A stretch of 64,000 nt of DNA from Desulfomicrobium apsheronum. GTDB taxonomy: Bacteria; Desulfobacterota; Desulfovibrionia; Desulfovibrionales; Desulfomicrobiaceae. The stretch lies in assembly GCF_900114115.1 (NCBI RefSeq), contig NZ_FORX01000003.1, forward strand, positions 1 to 64,000, given 5' to 3'. This document shows, one piece after another, positions 47,064 to 56,671 of this stretch. The notes below the pieces were generated by a model. It did not search any database and was not told where the DNA came from. It was given only the letters and a program-made list of their open reading frames with translations. The translations under genes were made by a program, and so were the position numbers. Numbering within the stretch: position 1 is the first letter of the stretch; each line of letters opens with the position of its first letter.

Positions 47064-47211
47064 TGGTCCGACCTTTTCCCACTTCTTTCGCCAACCGGGT
47101 TGACACCTACGCCTTACTTAGGCAGAAAGGTCCTACCATTTGCGAGTAAAAAGCACTAAAATGCCTTTTTTTACCCGTTTTTGCTAAAAAAAACATCAAA
47201 AGGTACTACCA
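47064..47211. promoter_or_regulatory. Three GntR/FCD-type operator candidates
   Basis: TGGTCCGACCT (47064-47074), AGGTCCTACCA (47128-47138) and AGGTACTACCA (47201-47211) fit one pattern, (T/A)GGT(C/A)CNACC(A/T), close to the TGGTNNNACCA consensus of FadR/LldR-like regulators. The last site touches the start codon of the GntR gene, which suggests autoregulation. Confidence 0.7.
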
Positions 47212-47976
47212 ATGACCACTTCCGAACCTCTCTTCTTTCCGGCCAAGCCCGGACGCGCCAGCGAAGACGTCGCTCTGCAGATCGAAGCGGCCATCCTGGC
47301 CGGGCGGCTGGCGCCCGAAGAGCGCCTGCCCAGCGAACGCGAGATGCAGCAGCAGTTCGGCACCGGACGCGGCGCAATCCGCGAGGCCCTGCGGGCGCTC
47401 AAGCAAAAAGGGCTTCTGGACATCCGCAAGGGCGTCAAGGGCGGGGCCTATGTGTGCAAGGTCGGCATGGTCAGCATCGGGGAGTCTTTGGCCCTCTTTC
47501 TCAAGCAGCACGATGTCGCGCCTTCGGCCCTCATCGAATTTCGCGAGAGCGTGGATCATACCTTGATCATGCTGGCCATTGCCCGGGGCTCGGCCGAAGC
47601 CAAGGGGGCACTGGTGTCCATGGCCGAAGAGTTCGAGACCTGCCTGCGGCAGAACGACCACGACGCCGACAGGATCGGACATCTGGACCGCGACCTGAAC
47701 CTGGCCCTGGCCGCCATGGCCGGCAACCCGATTTTCGAGTGGATCATGCAGGCGCTGCAGCGGGGCTTCAGCTCCCATGACTACACATTGTACGATACGC
47801 CAATGTACCGCGAGCGCACTGCCGCCAACTGGGCCGAGACCGCCCGCGCCATTGCCGAAAACGACCCCCTGCGTGCCAGAAGCCTCATCGGCTACCATTA
47901 CGCAATGCTCAGGTCCTGCCTGAACGAGCGCGCAGCGGCGTCCTCCTCCCCCCGTGTTTCGCCAGACGATTCCTAA
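47212..47976 (+). CDS. GntR-family (FadR/FCD) regulator
   Basis: The 254-residue regulator has an N-terminal winged helix (LAPEERLPSEREMQQQFGTG then REALRALKQKGLLDIRKG) and a C-terminal helical FCD ligand domain. It lies 33 bases before betA and probably controls it together with betB and the binding protein. Choline oxidation genes more often have the TetR regulator BetI, so a GntR regulator is a local variation. The ligand is unknown. Confidence 0.88.
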   Translation: MTTSEPLFFPAKPGRASEDVALQIEAAILAGRLAPEERLPSEREMQQQFGTGRGAIREALRALKQKGLLDIRKGVKGGAYVCKVGMVSIGESLALFLKQHDVAPSALIEFRESVDHTLIMLAIARGSAEAKGALVSMAEEFETCLRQNDHDADRIGHLDRDLNLALAAMAGNPIFEWIMQALQRGFSSHDYTLYDTPMYRERTAANWAETARAIAENDPLRARSLIGYHYAMLRSCLNERAAASSSPRVSPDDS

Positions 47977-48009
47977 AGCGGGGCAACCCTCATCTCACAA
48001 GGATATTAC

Positions 48010-49668
48010 ATGAAGTTCTATGATTACATCATTGTCGGCGGCGGTTCCGCCGGCAGCGTCCTGGCCAACCGTTTGAGCGCCAATCCCAAAACCAGCGTCC
48101 TGGTCCTCGAAGCGGGCCTGCCCGACTTCCGCCTTGATTTCCGCATCCACATGCCCGCCGCCCTGACCTATCCCCTGGCCGGAAAGACCTACAACTGGTG
48201 GTACGAATCCGAGCCGGAACCGCACATGCACAACCGCCGCATCTACCAGCCGCGCGGCAAGGTGCTCGGTGGGTCGAGCTGCATCAACGGCATGATCCAC
48301 ATTCGCGGCAACGCCATGGACTTCGAAAAATGGGCCCGCGAAAAAGGCCTTGAAAACTGGGATTACGCCCGCTGCCTGCCCTACTTCAAGCGCTTCGAAT
48401 ATCGGCTCAAGGGCACGGACGAATATCAGGGCGGCGCGGGCCCCCTGTATCTGACCAGCCCGGATTGCGACAACCCGCTTTTTGACGCCTTTTTCCAGGC
48501 CGTACAGGAGGCCGGGTACCCTCTGACAGACGTCAACGGCTACCAGCAGGAAGGGTTCGGCAAGTTCGACCGCACCACGTACCGCGGCCGGCGCTGGAAC
48601 GCCGCCCGTGCCTACGTCCATCCCGTCAAGAACAGGCGCAACCTGACCGTCAAGTGCAAGGCCACGGCCCATCGCATCCTCTTTGAAGGAACCCGAGCCG
48701 TGGGCGTCGAATACGAGCGCCTGGGCCGCATGCACCGCGTCAACGGCGGCGAGATCATCAGCTGCGGCGGTGCCATCAACTCCCCGCAATTGCTGCAGCT
48801 CTCCGGCATCGGCAACGGGGCGGAACTGCGCGAACTGGGCATCCCCGTGGTCCACGACCTGCCTGGCGTTGGCGAGAACCTGCAGGACCATCTGGAGCTC
48901 TATGTGCAGTACGCTTGCACCAAGCCCGTCAGCATGTTCCCGGCCCTCCAGTGGTGGAACCAGCCCTGGATCGGCCTGAAATGGCTCTTCGGCCAGACCG
49001 GCGAGGCGGCCACCAACCATTTCGAAGCCGGCGGCTTCATCCGCGGCAATGATCAGGTCGAATACCCGAACATCCAGTATCACTTCCTGCCCATCGCCAT
49101 CCGCTACGACGGGTCCTCTCCCAACGAGGGGCATGGCTACCAGGTTCACGTCGGCCCCATGAACACCGACGTGCGCGGCCATGTGAAGATCAAGAGCTCC
49201 GATCCCAAGGAATATCCGTCCATCCTGTTCAACTATCTGTCCACGGAGCAGGAACGCAAAGACTGGGTCGATGCCATCCGTCTGACCCGCAAGATCATGA
49301 CCCAGCCTGCCTTCGACAGCTTGCGCGGACGGGAACTGGCCCCGGGCGAGGACGTGCAGACCGACGAGGAAATCCTCGATTTCGTGGCCCGCGAAGGCGA
49401 GAGCGCCTATCATCCGAGCTGCACCTGCAAGATGGGCTACGATGACATGGCCGTGGTCGACAACGAACTGCGCGTGCACGGCGTGCAGGGACTGCGCGTG
49501 GTCGACGCCTCGATCATGCCCTACGTGACCAACGGCAACATTTACGCCCCGGTGATGATGATCGCCGAGAAGGCGGCGGACATGATCCTCGGCAACACGC
49601 CGCTGGCGCCCGACACCGCCCCCTTCTACCGCCACGGAGGCAAGGCTGCGGCCAAGGAGAAGAAATGA
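48010..49668 (+). CDS. betA: Choline dehydrogenase-like GMC oxidoreductase
   Basis: The 552-residue FAD enzyme has the Rossmann motif YIIVGGGSAGSVLANRLS, GKVLGGSSCINGMIHIRGNA, GGAINSPQLLQLSGIG and HPSCTCKMG, and ends with PYVTNGNIYAPVMMIAEKA. These match BetA, which oxidises choline to betaine aldehyde using a membrane electron acceptor. The next gene encodes the second step, overlapping by four bases, which supports the call. Confidence 0.9.
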   Translation: MKFYDYIIVGGGSAGSVLANRLSANPKTSVLVLEAGLPDFRLDFRIHMPAALTYPLAGKTYNWWYESEPEPHMHNRRIYQPRGKVLGGSSCINGMIHIRGNAMDFEKWAREKGLENWDYARCLPYFKRFEYRLKGTDEYQGGAGPLYLTSPDCDNPLFDAFFQAVQEAGYPLTDVNGYQQEGFGKFDRTTYRGRRWNAARAYVHPVKNRRNLTVKCKATAHRILFEGTRAVGVEYERLGRMHRVNGGEIISCGGAINSPQLLQLSGIGNGAELRELGIPVVHDLPGVGENLQDHLELYVQYACTKPVSMFPALQWWNQPWIGLKWLFGQTGEAATNHFEAGGFIRGNDQVEYPNIQYHFLPIAIRYDGSSPNEGHGYQVHVGPMNTDVRGHVKIKSSDPKEYPSILFNYLSTEQERKDWVDAIRLTRKIMTQPAFDSLRGRELAPGEDVQTDEEILDFVAREGESAYHPSCTCKMGYDDMAVVDNELRVHGVQGLRVVDASIMPYVTNGNIYAPVMMIAEKAADMILGNTPLAPDTAPFYRHGGKAAAKEKK

Positions 49669-51140
49669 CCGAAAAAATGATGCACATAGACGGTCTCTGG
49701 ACCCGCTCCCAATCGACGGCCACACGGGACATCATCAATCCTTTCGACCAGACCGTCATCGCGACCGTTTCTGAAGGGAACCGCGAGGATGCCCGTGACG
49801 CCATCGACGCGGCGCGGCGTGCCTTCGATCAAGGCCCATGGTCCAAGACCACTGGGCCTGAGCGCGGGCGCAAGCTCCTGCTTCTGGCGGACCTGATCGA
49901 ACGCGACACCGAGGAACTGGCCCGGCTTGAGACCTTGAACACAGGCAAAACCCTGGAAGAGAGCCGCTGGGACATGGCCGACATCGCGGGCATCTTCCGC
50001 TACTACGCGGGGCTCGCGGACAAGGACGGGGGCGAGGTCATCGCATCCCCGGTCCCGAATTCAACAAGCATCGTGGTGCGTGAGCCCGTGGGGGTCTGCG
50101 GACAGATCTCGCCCTGGAACTATCCGCTGCTGCAGGCCGCCTGGAAGCTGGCTCCGGCCCTGGCCGCCGGGTGCACCGTGGTCATGAAGCCAAGTGAAAT
50201 CACGCCCCTGACCAGCATAAAAGTCACCGAACTGTGCGTGGAGGCCGGATTTCCGGAGGGCGTGGTCAATCTGGTTCTGGGGCCCGGCGCCACGGTGGGC
50301 GCGGAACTGGCCGAGAACCCCGATGTGGACCTCATCTCTTTTACCGGCGGCATCGAGACGGGCAAGACCATCATGTGCGCGGCGGCGGCAAACGTGAAAA
50401 AAGTCGCCCTTGAGCTTGGCGGCAAGAACCCGAACATCATCTTCGACGACGCCGACTTCGACACGGCCCTGGACTACATTCTGAACGGCGTGTTCTTCCA
50501 CGCCGGGCAGATCTGTTCCGCCGGAGCCCGGGTACTGCTGCAGGACGGCATCCACGACCGCATGGTCGAAGCCCTTGCAGAGCGCATGGCCAAGATCCGC
50601 ATGGGAGACGGGATGACGGACGGCACTCAGATGGGGCCGCTTATCTCGGCCGCGCACCGCGACAAGGTGGAAAGCTATATCGGCATCGCACGCGAGGAAG
50701 GGGCCCGGCTGAGGCTTGGCGGAAAGCGTCCGGCAGATCCGGCCCTGGACAACGGCTTTTTCGTGGAACCGACCCTGTTCACGGAGTGCACAAACGACAT
50801 GCGCATCGTGCAGGAGGAGGTCTTCGGGCCGGTCATCACCATTGAGCGCTTCAGCACCGAAGACGAAGCACTCGCCCGGGCCAACAGCACCATCTACGGC
50901 CTGTCCGCCGGATTCTGGACCCGCGACCCCGACCGCATGCGACGCATGTCGGCGGGCCTGCGTTTCGGCACGGTCTGGGTCAACGACTTCAACGTCTATT
51001 TCACCCAGGCCCCCTGGGGCGGATACAAGCAGTCCGGCCTGGGCCGGGAACTTGGCCGCATGGGCCTTGAGGAATACACGGAAGTCAAACACATTTTCCA
51101 GAACCACAACGCACGCCCGATCCGCTGGTTCGGCGTGTAG
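49665..51140 (+). CDS. betB: Betaine aldehyde dehydrogenase
   Basis: The 491-residue aldehyde dehydrogenase has ISPWNYPLLQAAWKLAPALA, SFTGGIETGK, LELGGKNPNIIFDDADFD with the general-base Glu, and the nucleophile Cys in FFHAGQICSAGARV. It would oxidise betaine aldehyde to glycine betaine with NAD(P). The ALDH family is broad; specificity comes from the betA neighbour. Confidence 0.9.
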   Translation: MTEKMMHIDGLWTRSQSTATRDIINPFDQTVIATVSEGNREDARDAIDAARRAFDQGPWSKTTGPERGRKLLLLADLIERDTEELARLETLNTGKTLEESRWDMADIAGIFRYYAGLADKDGGEVIASPVPNSTSIVVREPVGVCGQISPWNYPLLQAAWKLAPALAAGCTVVMKPSEITPLTSIKVTELCVEAGFPEGVVNLVLGPGATVGAELAENPDVDLISFTGGIETGKTIMCAAAANVKKVALELGGKNPNIIFDDADFDTALDYILNGVFFHAGQICSAGARVLLQDGIHDRMVEALAERMAKIRMGDGMTDGTQMGPLISAAHRDKVESYIGIAREEGARLRLGGKRPADPALDNGFFVEPTLFTECTNDMRIVQEEVFGPVITIERFSTEDEALARANSTIYGLSAGFWTRDPDRMRRMSAGLRFGTVWVNDFNVYFTQAPWGGYKQSGLGRELGRMGLEEYTEVKHIFQNHNARPIRWFGV

Positions 51141-51204
51141 CTCGCAGGGCCGGGATGTCCCGGCCCCGCATCACCGAGCCTTTCATCTCAACACGGGAGT
51201 ATCC

Positions 51205-52158
51205 ATGAACATCGCCACACTCAAAAAAACCATCCCAGTCCTTGTCCTGCTTCTGGCCCTCTTCACCGCCCCGGCTCACGCGAGCCGCGACGATGTGCGC
51301 ATCACCAGCGTCGGCTGGACCGACGTCACCGTAACCAGCGAACTGGCCGTGGCCATCTTGCAGAGCCTCGGCTACTCGTCATCCAACATGATGACATCCC
51401 TGCCCATCTGCTATCAGGCCCTGGCCACCGGCGAGGCCGACGTGTTCCTTGGCAACTGGATGCCGTCCATGGAGAGCGTGGCCCGGCCGCATTTCGACTC
51501 CGGCAACGTGATCCAGCTCGTGCCGAACATGACCGGGGCGAAATACACCCTGGCCGCTCCGGCCTATGTCGTGGATGGCGGAATCAAGGATTTCAAGGAC
51601 ATCGCCAAATACGGCGACAAACTGGAATGGAAGATCTACGGCATCGAGGAAGGAAACGACGGCAACGACATCATTCAGTCCATGATCGACACGAACATGT
51701 TCGGCCTTGGCAAGTTCGAACTGGTCGCATCCAGTGAATCCGGCATGCTGGCGCAGGTGCAGTCCTTCATGCGTGAAAAGAAGTGGATCATCTTTCTGGG
51801 CTGGTCCCCGCACAGCATGAACGAGAAAATCGACATGCGCTACCTGACCGGCAGCACGGATGAAACCTTCGGCCCCGACGACGGCACGGCCACGGTCTAC
51901 ACCAACTTGCGCAAGGGCTTCCCCGGCGACATGCCGAATGTGACCCGCTTTCTCAAGAATTACGTCGTCCCGGTCGGCATGATGAACTCGATCATGGTCA
52001 CCATGCACGAACACCCGGAGATGAAAGCCCGCGACGCCGCTCTCGACTGGGTGGCGGCCCATCCCGAAATGGCGACCACCTGGCTTGAAGGGGTCACCAC
52101 CAAGGACGGCAAACCCGGTCTCCCCGCCTTCATGACAGTTCTTGAAGCCAGGAAGTAA
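51205..52158 (+). CDS. Choline/glycine betaine-binding protein (OpuAC/ProX type)
   Basis: The 317-residue protein has a signal peptide (about 1-25, ending AHA-S) without a lipobox and an OpuAC fold. ITSVGWTDVTVTSELAVAIL, EADVFLGNWMPSME and FLGWSPHSMNEK contain the Trp residues expected of an aromatic cage for quaternary amines. It resembles periplasmic choline-binding ChoX. No permease or ATPase gene is adjacent, so its transporter must be encoded elsewhere. Confidence 0.88.
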   Translation: MNIATLKKTIPVLVLLLALFTAPAHASRDDVRITSVGWTDVTVTSELAVAILQSLGYSSSNMMTSLPICYQALATGEADVFLGNWMPSMESVARPHFDSGNVIQLVPNMTGAKYTLAAPAYVVDGGIKDFKDIAKYGDKLEWKIYGIEEGNDGNDIIQSMIDTNMFGLGKFELVASSESGMLAQVQSFMREKKWIIFLGWSPHSMNEKIDMRYLTGSTDETFGPDDGTATVYTNLRKGFPGDMPNVTRFLKNYVVPVGMMNSIMVTMHEHPEMKARDAALDWVAAHPEMATTWLEGVTTKDGKPGLPAFMTVLEARK

Positions 52159-52165
52159 ACGCACG

Positions 52166-52217
52166 CGTGGCAAGCCGGTCCCGGCCATCATCGGATGCCC
52201 GGGACCGGCTTGCCACG
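52166..52217 (+). terminator. Long hairpin after the binding-protein gene
   Basis: A perfect 19-bp inverted repeat (52166-52184 with 52199-52217) surrounds a 14-base loop. No T run follows on the plus strand. It may still end the bet transcript or protect its 3' end. Confidence 0.6.
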
Positions 52218-52322
52218 CTTCATTCCAGGCTATTCCTCGCTTTTACCCGTCGTCACGCCACGTCAGGCTATCGTCATCTTCCAGCGCTTCAAATGCTTCC
52301 CGAATATCCCGCGACCTAGCTG

Positions 52323-53219
52323 TCAGCGCATCAGTAAAAGGCTGAGCGCCATGACCGCCATGCCGCCCACCAGGCCAAAAAGGCTGTCATGGCCTTCCCC
52401 GTAAGCCTGGCTGGTCGGCAGGAGTTCGTCGAGGCTGATATAGACCATGATCCCGGCCACCCCTCCAAAAAGAATGCCCATGAGCTGCGGCGGTAGAACT
52501 CCGTCCGGCCCCCCCGCAAAATAGAGGATGCCGAGATAGGCGATGCCCGCCCCGATGGGTTCGGCCAGGCCGCTCAGGAAGGAATAGAAGAATGCCGTCC
52601 TGCGCTTCCCTGTGGCGTAGTAGATGGGCACGGACACGCTCACTCCCTCCGGGATATTGTGCAGGGCGATGGCGATGGCAATGGCGACACCAAGGCTTGG
52701 ATCATCAAGGGCGGCCAGAAAAGTGGCCAGGCCTTCGGGAAAATTGTGGATTCCGATGGCCAGCGCGGTGAAAAGGCCCATGCGCATGAGCTTTTTTTCA
52801 TGGCCGGGCTGAGGCTTGAACGGAGTTTTTGCCGGCCCGCAACTGTTGTCCCCCACACCCAAAAGGGGTGCGACCTTGCCATGCAGCCGGTCAGCCTCGG
52901 CTTCGGAATGGATTTCATGCGGATTGGTCTCTTCGGGGATGAGGTTGTCGATGAGCCCTATGAGGAGCATGCCCCCGAAAAACGATCCCACGTTGACCCA
53001 ATACCCAAGAGGATCCCCATAATGGTTCACCAGGGATTCCTGCCCCTTGAAGAATATTTCCACAAAGGAGACATAGAGCATGACTCCCGCCGAAAACCCC
53101 GTGGCCACGGACAGAAAACGGTAGCTCGAAAGTTTGGCCGTAAAGGCGATGATGCTGCCTATTCCCGTTGCCAGGCCTGCAAACGTGGTCAGGGCCAGGG
53201 CAAACCATACGTCACTCAT
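52323..53219 (-). CDS. ZIP-family metal transporter (ZupT-like)
   Basis: The 298-residue membrane protein has about eight helices and the ZIP signatures [13 protein letters not shown] and [14 protein letters not shown] in the metal-transport helices. A His/Asp-rich loop ([16 protein letters not shown]) is typical. It imports zinc or other divalent metals. It is followed on its upstream side by a CNNM gene on the same strand, 32 bases away. Confidence 0.92.
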   Translation of the reverse strand: MSDVWFALALTTFAGLATGIGSIIAFTAKLSSYRFLSVATGFSAGVMLYVSFVEIFFKGQESLVNHYGDPLGYWVNVGSFFGGMLLIGLIDNLIPEETNPHEIHSEAEADRLHGKVAPLLGVGDNSCGPAKTPFKPQPGHEKKLMRMGLFTALAIGIHNFPEGLATFLAALDDPSLGVAIAIAIALHNIPEGVSVSVPIYYATGKRRTAFFYSFLSGLAEPIGAGIAYLGILYFAGGPDGVLPPQLMGILFGGVAGIMVYISLDELLPTSQAYGEGHDSLFGLVGGMAVMALSLLLMR

Positions 53220-53251
53220 AGGCGTGAACTCCTTGCTGCGTCACGAAAACG

Positions 53252-54355
53252 TCACGGGCGGATATTTTTCTCTGACTCGATTTCCCGGTTCTGTTCCTGC
53301 TCGAAAATGCCTAGCGAGCGGGCTCTTTTTTCCCACTGCTGCCGGGCCAGGGCCTGCATGTCGGCCACGCTGTCCATTTCATCCACGATTTCCATCCCAA
53401 AGAGGGTCTCAACCACATCCTCCAGCGTCACCACCCCCCGGGTTCCGCCATATTCGTCCAAAACAATGGCCAAATGCTGACGCTTATCGAGAAAAAATTC
53501 CAGCAGATCGGAAAGAGAGAGGCTGTCGGGCACCGACAGTATCGGACGCTTCAATGATTCCAGAGCACCGTCGCAGCGACCCTTGGACATACAGATCAGC
53601 ACCTCGTCCTTGAGCACAAGGCCGGTGATGTCATCCAGATCCGCGCCGTAGACAGGCAACCTGGAAAACGGAGTCTTGGTAACAAAGGGCAGGGAGTCTG
53701 CGATGCTCATGTCCTGCTGAAGGGCCGTCATGACCGTGCGGGGAGTCATCACGGCGGTGATCGCCACGGAACCGAAACGGAAAATGTTGCGGATGATCCG
53801 TGACTCATGCTCTTCCAGATGTCCCGACTGCTCTCCGATGCCGGCCATGGCGATGAATTCGTCGCGGCTGAAGACATGCTCCCTTTTTCCCCGGGAGATC
53901 AGTCTGGTCAGCCCGTTGGAAAGCCAGACCAGGGGAAAGAGAATCCTGATCAGGGCACCGACGAAATATGCCGTCATCCCGGTCAACGACTGCCAGTAAA
54001 TCGCGCCGATGGTCTTGGGCACGATCTCGGACAAGAACAGGATGAGCAGCGTCATCACCGCCGAAAAAAGGCCGATCCACGCATTGCCGAAAACCACAAG
54101 CGCCTGCGCGCCGGCCACTATGGCGCCCACGGTGTGGGCTATGGTGTTCAGCGTCAGGATCGCGGACAGGGACTGGTCCACCTTGTCGAGGCGAAGCCGC
54201 GTCAGAACGTCCGCACGCGCCGGATTCTTTTCCCGAAGACTCGCGATGTAGGAAGGGGTGATGCTCAAGAGCACGGCCTCGGCCACGGAACAGAGAAAAG
54301 AAAAGCCCAGCGCCAGAAAAACAACGATGAAAAGCAGTAGAAGATCCGCGCTCAT
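53252..54355 (-). CDS. CNNM/hemolysin-family membrane protein with CBS domains
   Basis: An N-terminal DUF21 (CNNM) membrane domain (about 1-175, four helices, starting MSADLLLLFIVVFLALG) is followed by a CBS pair (VMTPRTVMTALQQDMS; VLDEYGGTRGVVTLEDVVE). The C-terminal CorC_HlyC domain is missing, as the chain ends soon after the second CBS. Such proteins are linked to magnesium or cobalt efflux. It is adjacent to the ZIP gene. Confidence 0.88.
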   Translation of the reverse strand: MSADLLLLFIVVFLALGFSFLCSVAEAVLLSITPSYIASLREKNPARADVLTRLRLDKVDQSLSAILTLNTIAHTVGAIVAGAQALVVFGNAWIGLFSAVMTLLILFLSEIVPKTIGAIYWQSLTGMTAYFVGALIRILFPLVWLSNGLTRLISRGKREHVFSRDEFIAMAGIGEQSGHLEEHESRIIRNIFRFGSVAITAVMTPRTVMTALQQDMSIADSLPFVTKTPFSRLPVYGADLDDITGLVLKDEVLICMSKGRCDGALESLKRPILSVPDSLSLSDLLEFFLDKRQHLAIVLDEYGGTRGVVTLEDVVETLFGMEIVDEMDSVADMQALARQQWEKRARSLGIFEQEQNREIESEKNIRP

Positions 54356-54563
54356 GAGCTGGATTCCTCCGGCACGTTGCGTTTCGCGGCGATCGACCGC
54401 GACGACCGCGAAAAATGCCCCCAGAACACGTCATAATGCAACCTGCAAGAATATGTGAGCAAATCCTCCTCCTTCGTCCATGCGATATTTTTGAATCCAA
54501 CCTGATCCGTAAGCCCTTGCGATTACCCCGGGATGTCGAAGCGGCACAAGCGATTTTGAGGGC

Positions 54564-54591
54564 TTGACATATTTGCCCATGCGGATATGTT
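54564..54591 (+). promoter_or_regulatory. arsR promoter with overlapping operator
   Basis: TTGACA (54564-54569) and TATGTT (54586-54591) are 16 bases apart. An imperfect dyad ACATAT...GC...GC...ATATGT spans 54567-54590 and would let ArsR block the promoter. The expected start site falls at or within a few bases of the ATG at 54598, so the transcript may be leaderless. Confidence 0.65.
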
Positions 54592-54597
54592 TCGCAC

Positions 54598-54945
54598 ATG
54601 GAAAAAATCGCCGAAACACTCAAAGCCCTGTCCGATCCCACCCGTTTGCGCATCGTCAGCCTGCTCCGGCATGGCGAACTCTGCGTGTGCGATCTGACGG
54701 AAGCCCTGCAAACGCCGCAGTCCAAGGTCTCAAGGCATCTGGCGTTTCTGAAGAACGCCGGTTGGGTCAAGGCTCGCCGCAGCGGAAAATGGGTTTACTA
54801 TCAACTCCTAGGCTCCGAGCCATCCCTGCAATCCTCGGTCGCCGAGGCACTCACGGGGCATATCGCGACACACCCCGTCTGCCTTGAGGACGACCGACGA
54901 TATTTCGACTTTCTTGCAACCAAATCGTCACGATCCTGTGACTGA
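54598..54945 (+). CDS. arsR: ArsR-family metalloregulator
   Basis: The 115-residue winged-helix repressor has the metal-binding block ELCVCDLTEAL and the recognition helix TPQSKVSRHLAFLKNAG, followed by ARRSGKWVYYQL. Further cysteines occur near the C-terminus. It would release DNA when As(III) or another thiophilic ion binds. The arsenate-reductase-like gene follows after 52 bases. Confidence 0.92.
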   Translation: MEKIAETLKALSDPTRLRIVSLLRHGELCVCDLTEALQTPQSKVSRHLAFLKNAGWVKARRSGKWVYYQLLGSEPSLQSSVAEALTGHIATHPVCLEDDRRYFDFLATKSSRSCD

Positions 54946-54997
54946 AACACCATAACTGTTCCGAATCTTGATTAATCCGGCATCCAGCGAGCAATCC

Positions 54998-55444
54998 ATG
55001 AAAATTCTCTTTTTATGTACAGGCAATTCATGCCGCAGCCAGATGGCCGAAGGCTGGGCCAGACATTTAAAGAAGGGAGAAGTTGAAGCATGTTCCGCGG
55101 GCATCAAGCGCCATGGCATGAACCCCCATGCCGTGCGCGTCATGGAAGAGGCCGGAGTGGACATGACTGGGCACACGTCCAAAACCCTGGACGAACTGCC
55201 GGACCAAAATTTCGAAGTGGTGGTAACGTTGTGCGGACATGCAAATGAAACCTGTCCCTTCTTTCCAGGGCAGGTCAGGCGCGTGCACCGGGGCTTTGAC
55301 GATCCTCCGAGCCTGTGCGCGGAAATGACGAATGAAGATGAAATCCTGGCGGTCTACCGGCGGGTACGCGATGAAATCCGGGATTTCGTGGCCGCATTGC
55401 CGCAAACCCTGGACGCGGATCAAGCCGGAACAGACGGTCTATGA
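54998..55444 (+). CDS. arsC: Arsenate reductase (low-MW phosphatase type)
   Basis: The 148-residue protein starts MKILFLCTGNSCRSQMAEGW with the C-x5-R phosphatase loop. Other blocks are ACSAGIKRHG and FEVVVTLCGHANETCPFFPG with the redox cysteines of thioredoxin-linked ArsC, and a DDP-type Asp in FDDPPS. The start with ATG at 54998 fits the family N-terminus. It reduces arsenate to arsenite; no arsenite efflux gene is adjacent. Its 3' end overlaps the convergent kinase gene by six bases. Confidence 0.9.
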   Translation: MKILFLCTGNSCRSQMAEGWARHLKKGEVEACSAGIKRHGMNPHAVRVMEEAGVDMTGHTSKTLDELPDQNFEVVVTLCGHANETCPFFPGQVRRVHRGFDDPPSLCAEMTNEDEILAVYRRVRDEIRDFVAALPQTLDADQAGTDGL

Positions 55445-56671
55445 CGGGGTGTCGGGCAAGGCTGCGGCTCTGTCCGGATCCTTGGGCAACGTCAGCATGA
55501 ATACGACGCCCTGCCCGGGACTGGTCTCCAGCAGGATGGAACCCCTTAAGGTCTGTGTGACCAAATTGTAGACAATATTCATGCCCAGACCCGTTCCTCC
55601 GGACCCGCGCGTGGTGGTGTAAAACGGATCGTAGATCCGTTCCTTTTGCTCGCGGTCCATGCCCTGGCCCGTGTCGCGATAGGTCAGCAACACGTTTTCG
55701 CCGGCAGGCTCCACATTGATGGATATCTCCCCGGGCCGTCCGTCCACGAAACCGTGAATAAGCGAGTTCATGATCAGGTTGGTCATGATCTGCATGATCG
55801 CCCCGGGGTAGGAATCAAGGATCAGGCCCTCCGGGCAATGCATACGCACCTGATGCGGGGTGCGTTTGAACTGCGGCCGCAGGCTCAGGAGAATCTGCTC
55901 CAGATAATTCTTCATCTCGAAGGCGCGTTTTTCTTCGGAACTCTGATCCGCTGCGACCTTCTTGAAACTCTGCACCAGCTCTGCGGCCCGCTCCAGATTG
56001 GAAAGCACCGATCCGGAAGATTCCTCGGCCAGGGCCAGGTACTTCTCCAGATCCGAACGCTTCATCTCCCCCTTCCCATACAATTCCCGTAGCTGCCTGG
56101 TCCGTTCGGACAGGAAGGACGCCGCCGTGACGCTCACTCCGATGGGCGTGTTCACCTCATGTGCGACCCCGGCAACCAGATCGCCCAGAGCCGCCATTTT
56201 GGCTGACTGGATCATCTCCTTCTGGGTGCGGTGAAGTTTTTCAAGGGATTCCTCAAGACTCTGCTGGTACTCCCGGTTCTGGCGCTGCAGCCTGGCCCGC
56301 TCCAGGCAGGTTTCCACGGAATGCAACAGGATGTTCATATCCTGGATGGGCTTGACCAGATAATCCCAGGCGCCGCGCCGCAGCGCCTCGACCACGTCGC
56401 GGATGTCCCCGGCCCCGGACACCACCATGATGGGCGTCTGCGGGGAGAGCTCCTGCACCTTGGCCAGAACCTGCAATCCGTCCATGCGCGGCATGCGCAG
56501 ATCCACCAGAATCAGATCGGGCTGGTTGGCCGCAAAGACTTCGAGGCCCTGCTGACCGTCTCCGGCCTGCAGCACGCCGTATCCGAAATCCTCAAGAAAA
56601 TTGGCCAGACTTTCGCGCACCGCCTGATCGTCGTCGATGGTCAGGACCACGGGCTTCCCGTCTTGATTCAT
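55439..56671 (-). CDS. Receiver-linked histidine kinase
   Basis: A receiver (1-120; Asp in LILVDLRMPRMDG, Lys in YLVKPIQD) is followed by a coiled coil, a HisKA with GDLVAGVAHEVNTPIGVS and a HATPase (LIMNSLIHGF, DTGQGMD, GGTGLGMNIVYNLV). It has no membrane helices. It is the last gene of a three-gene operon joined by four-base overlaps, and its receiver could be phosphorylated by the membrane kinase upstream. Confidence 0.92.
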   Translation of the reverse strand: MNQDGKPVVLTIDDDQAVRESLANFLEDFGYGVLQAGDGQQGLEVFAANQPDLILVDLRMPRMDGLQVLAKVQELSPQTPIMVVSGAGDIRDVVEALRRGAWDYLVKPIQDMNILLHSVETCLERARLQRQNREYQQSLEESLEKLHRTQKEMIQSAKMAALGDLVAGVAHEVNTPIGVSVTAASFLSERTRQLRELYGKGEMKRSDLEKYLALAEESSGSVLSNLERAAELVQSFKKVAADQSSEEKRAFEMKNYLEQILLSLRPQFKRTPHQVRMHCPEGLILDSYPGAIMQIMTNLIMNSLIHGFVDGRPGEISINVEPAGENVLLTYRDTGQGMDREQKERIYDPFYTTTRGSGGTGLGMNIVYNLVTQTLRGSILLETSPGQGVVFMLTLPKDPDRAAALPDTPS

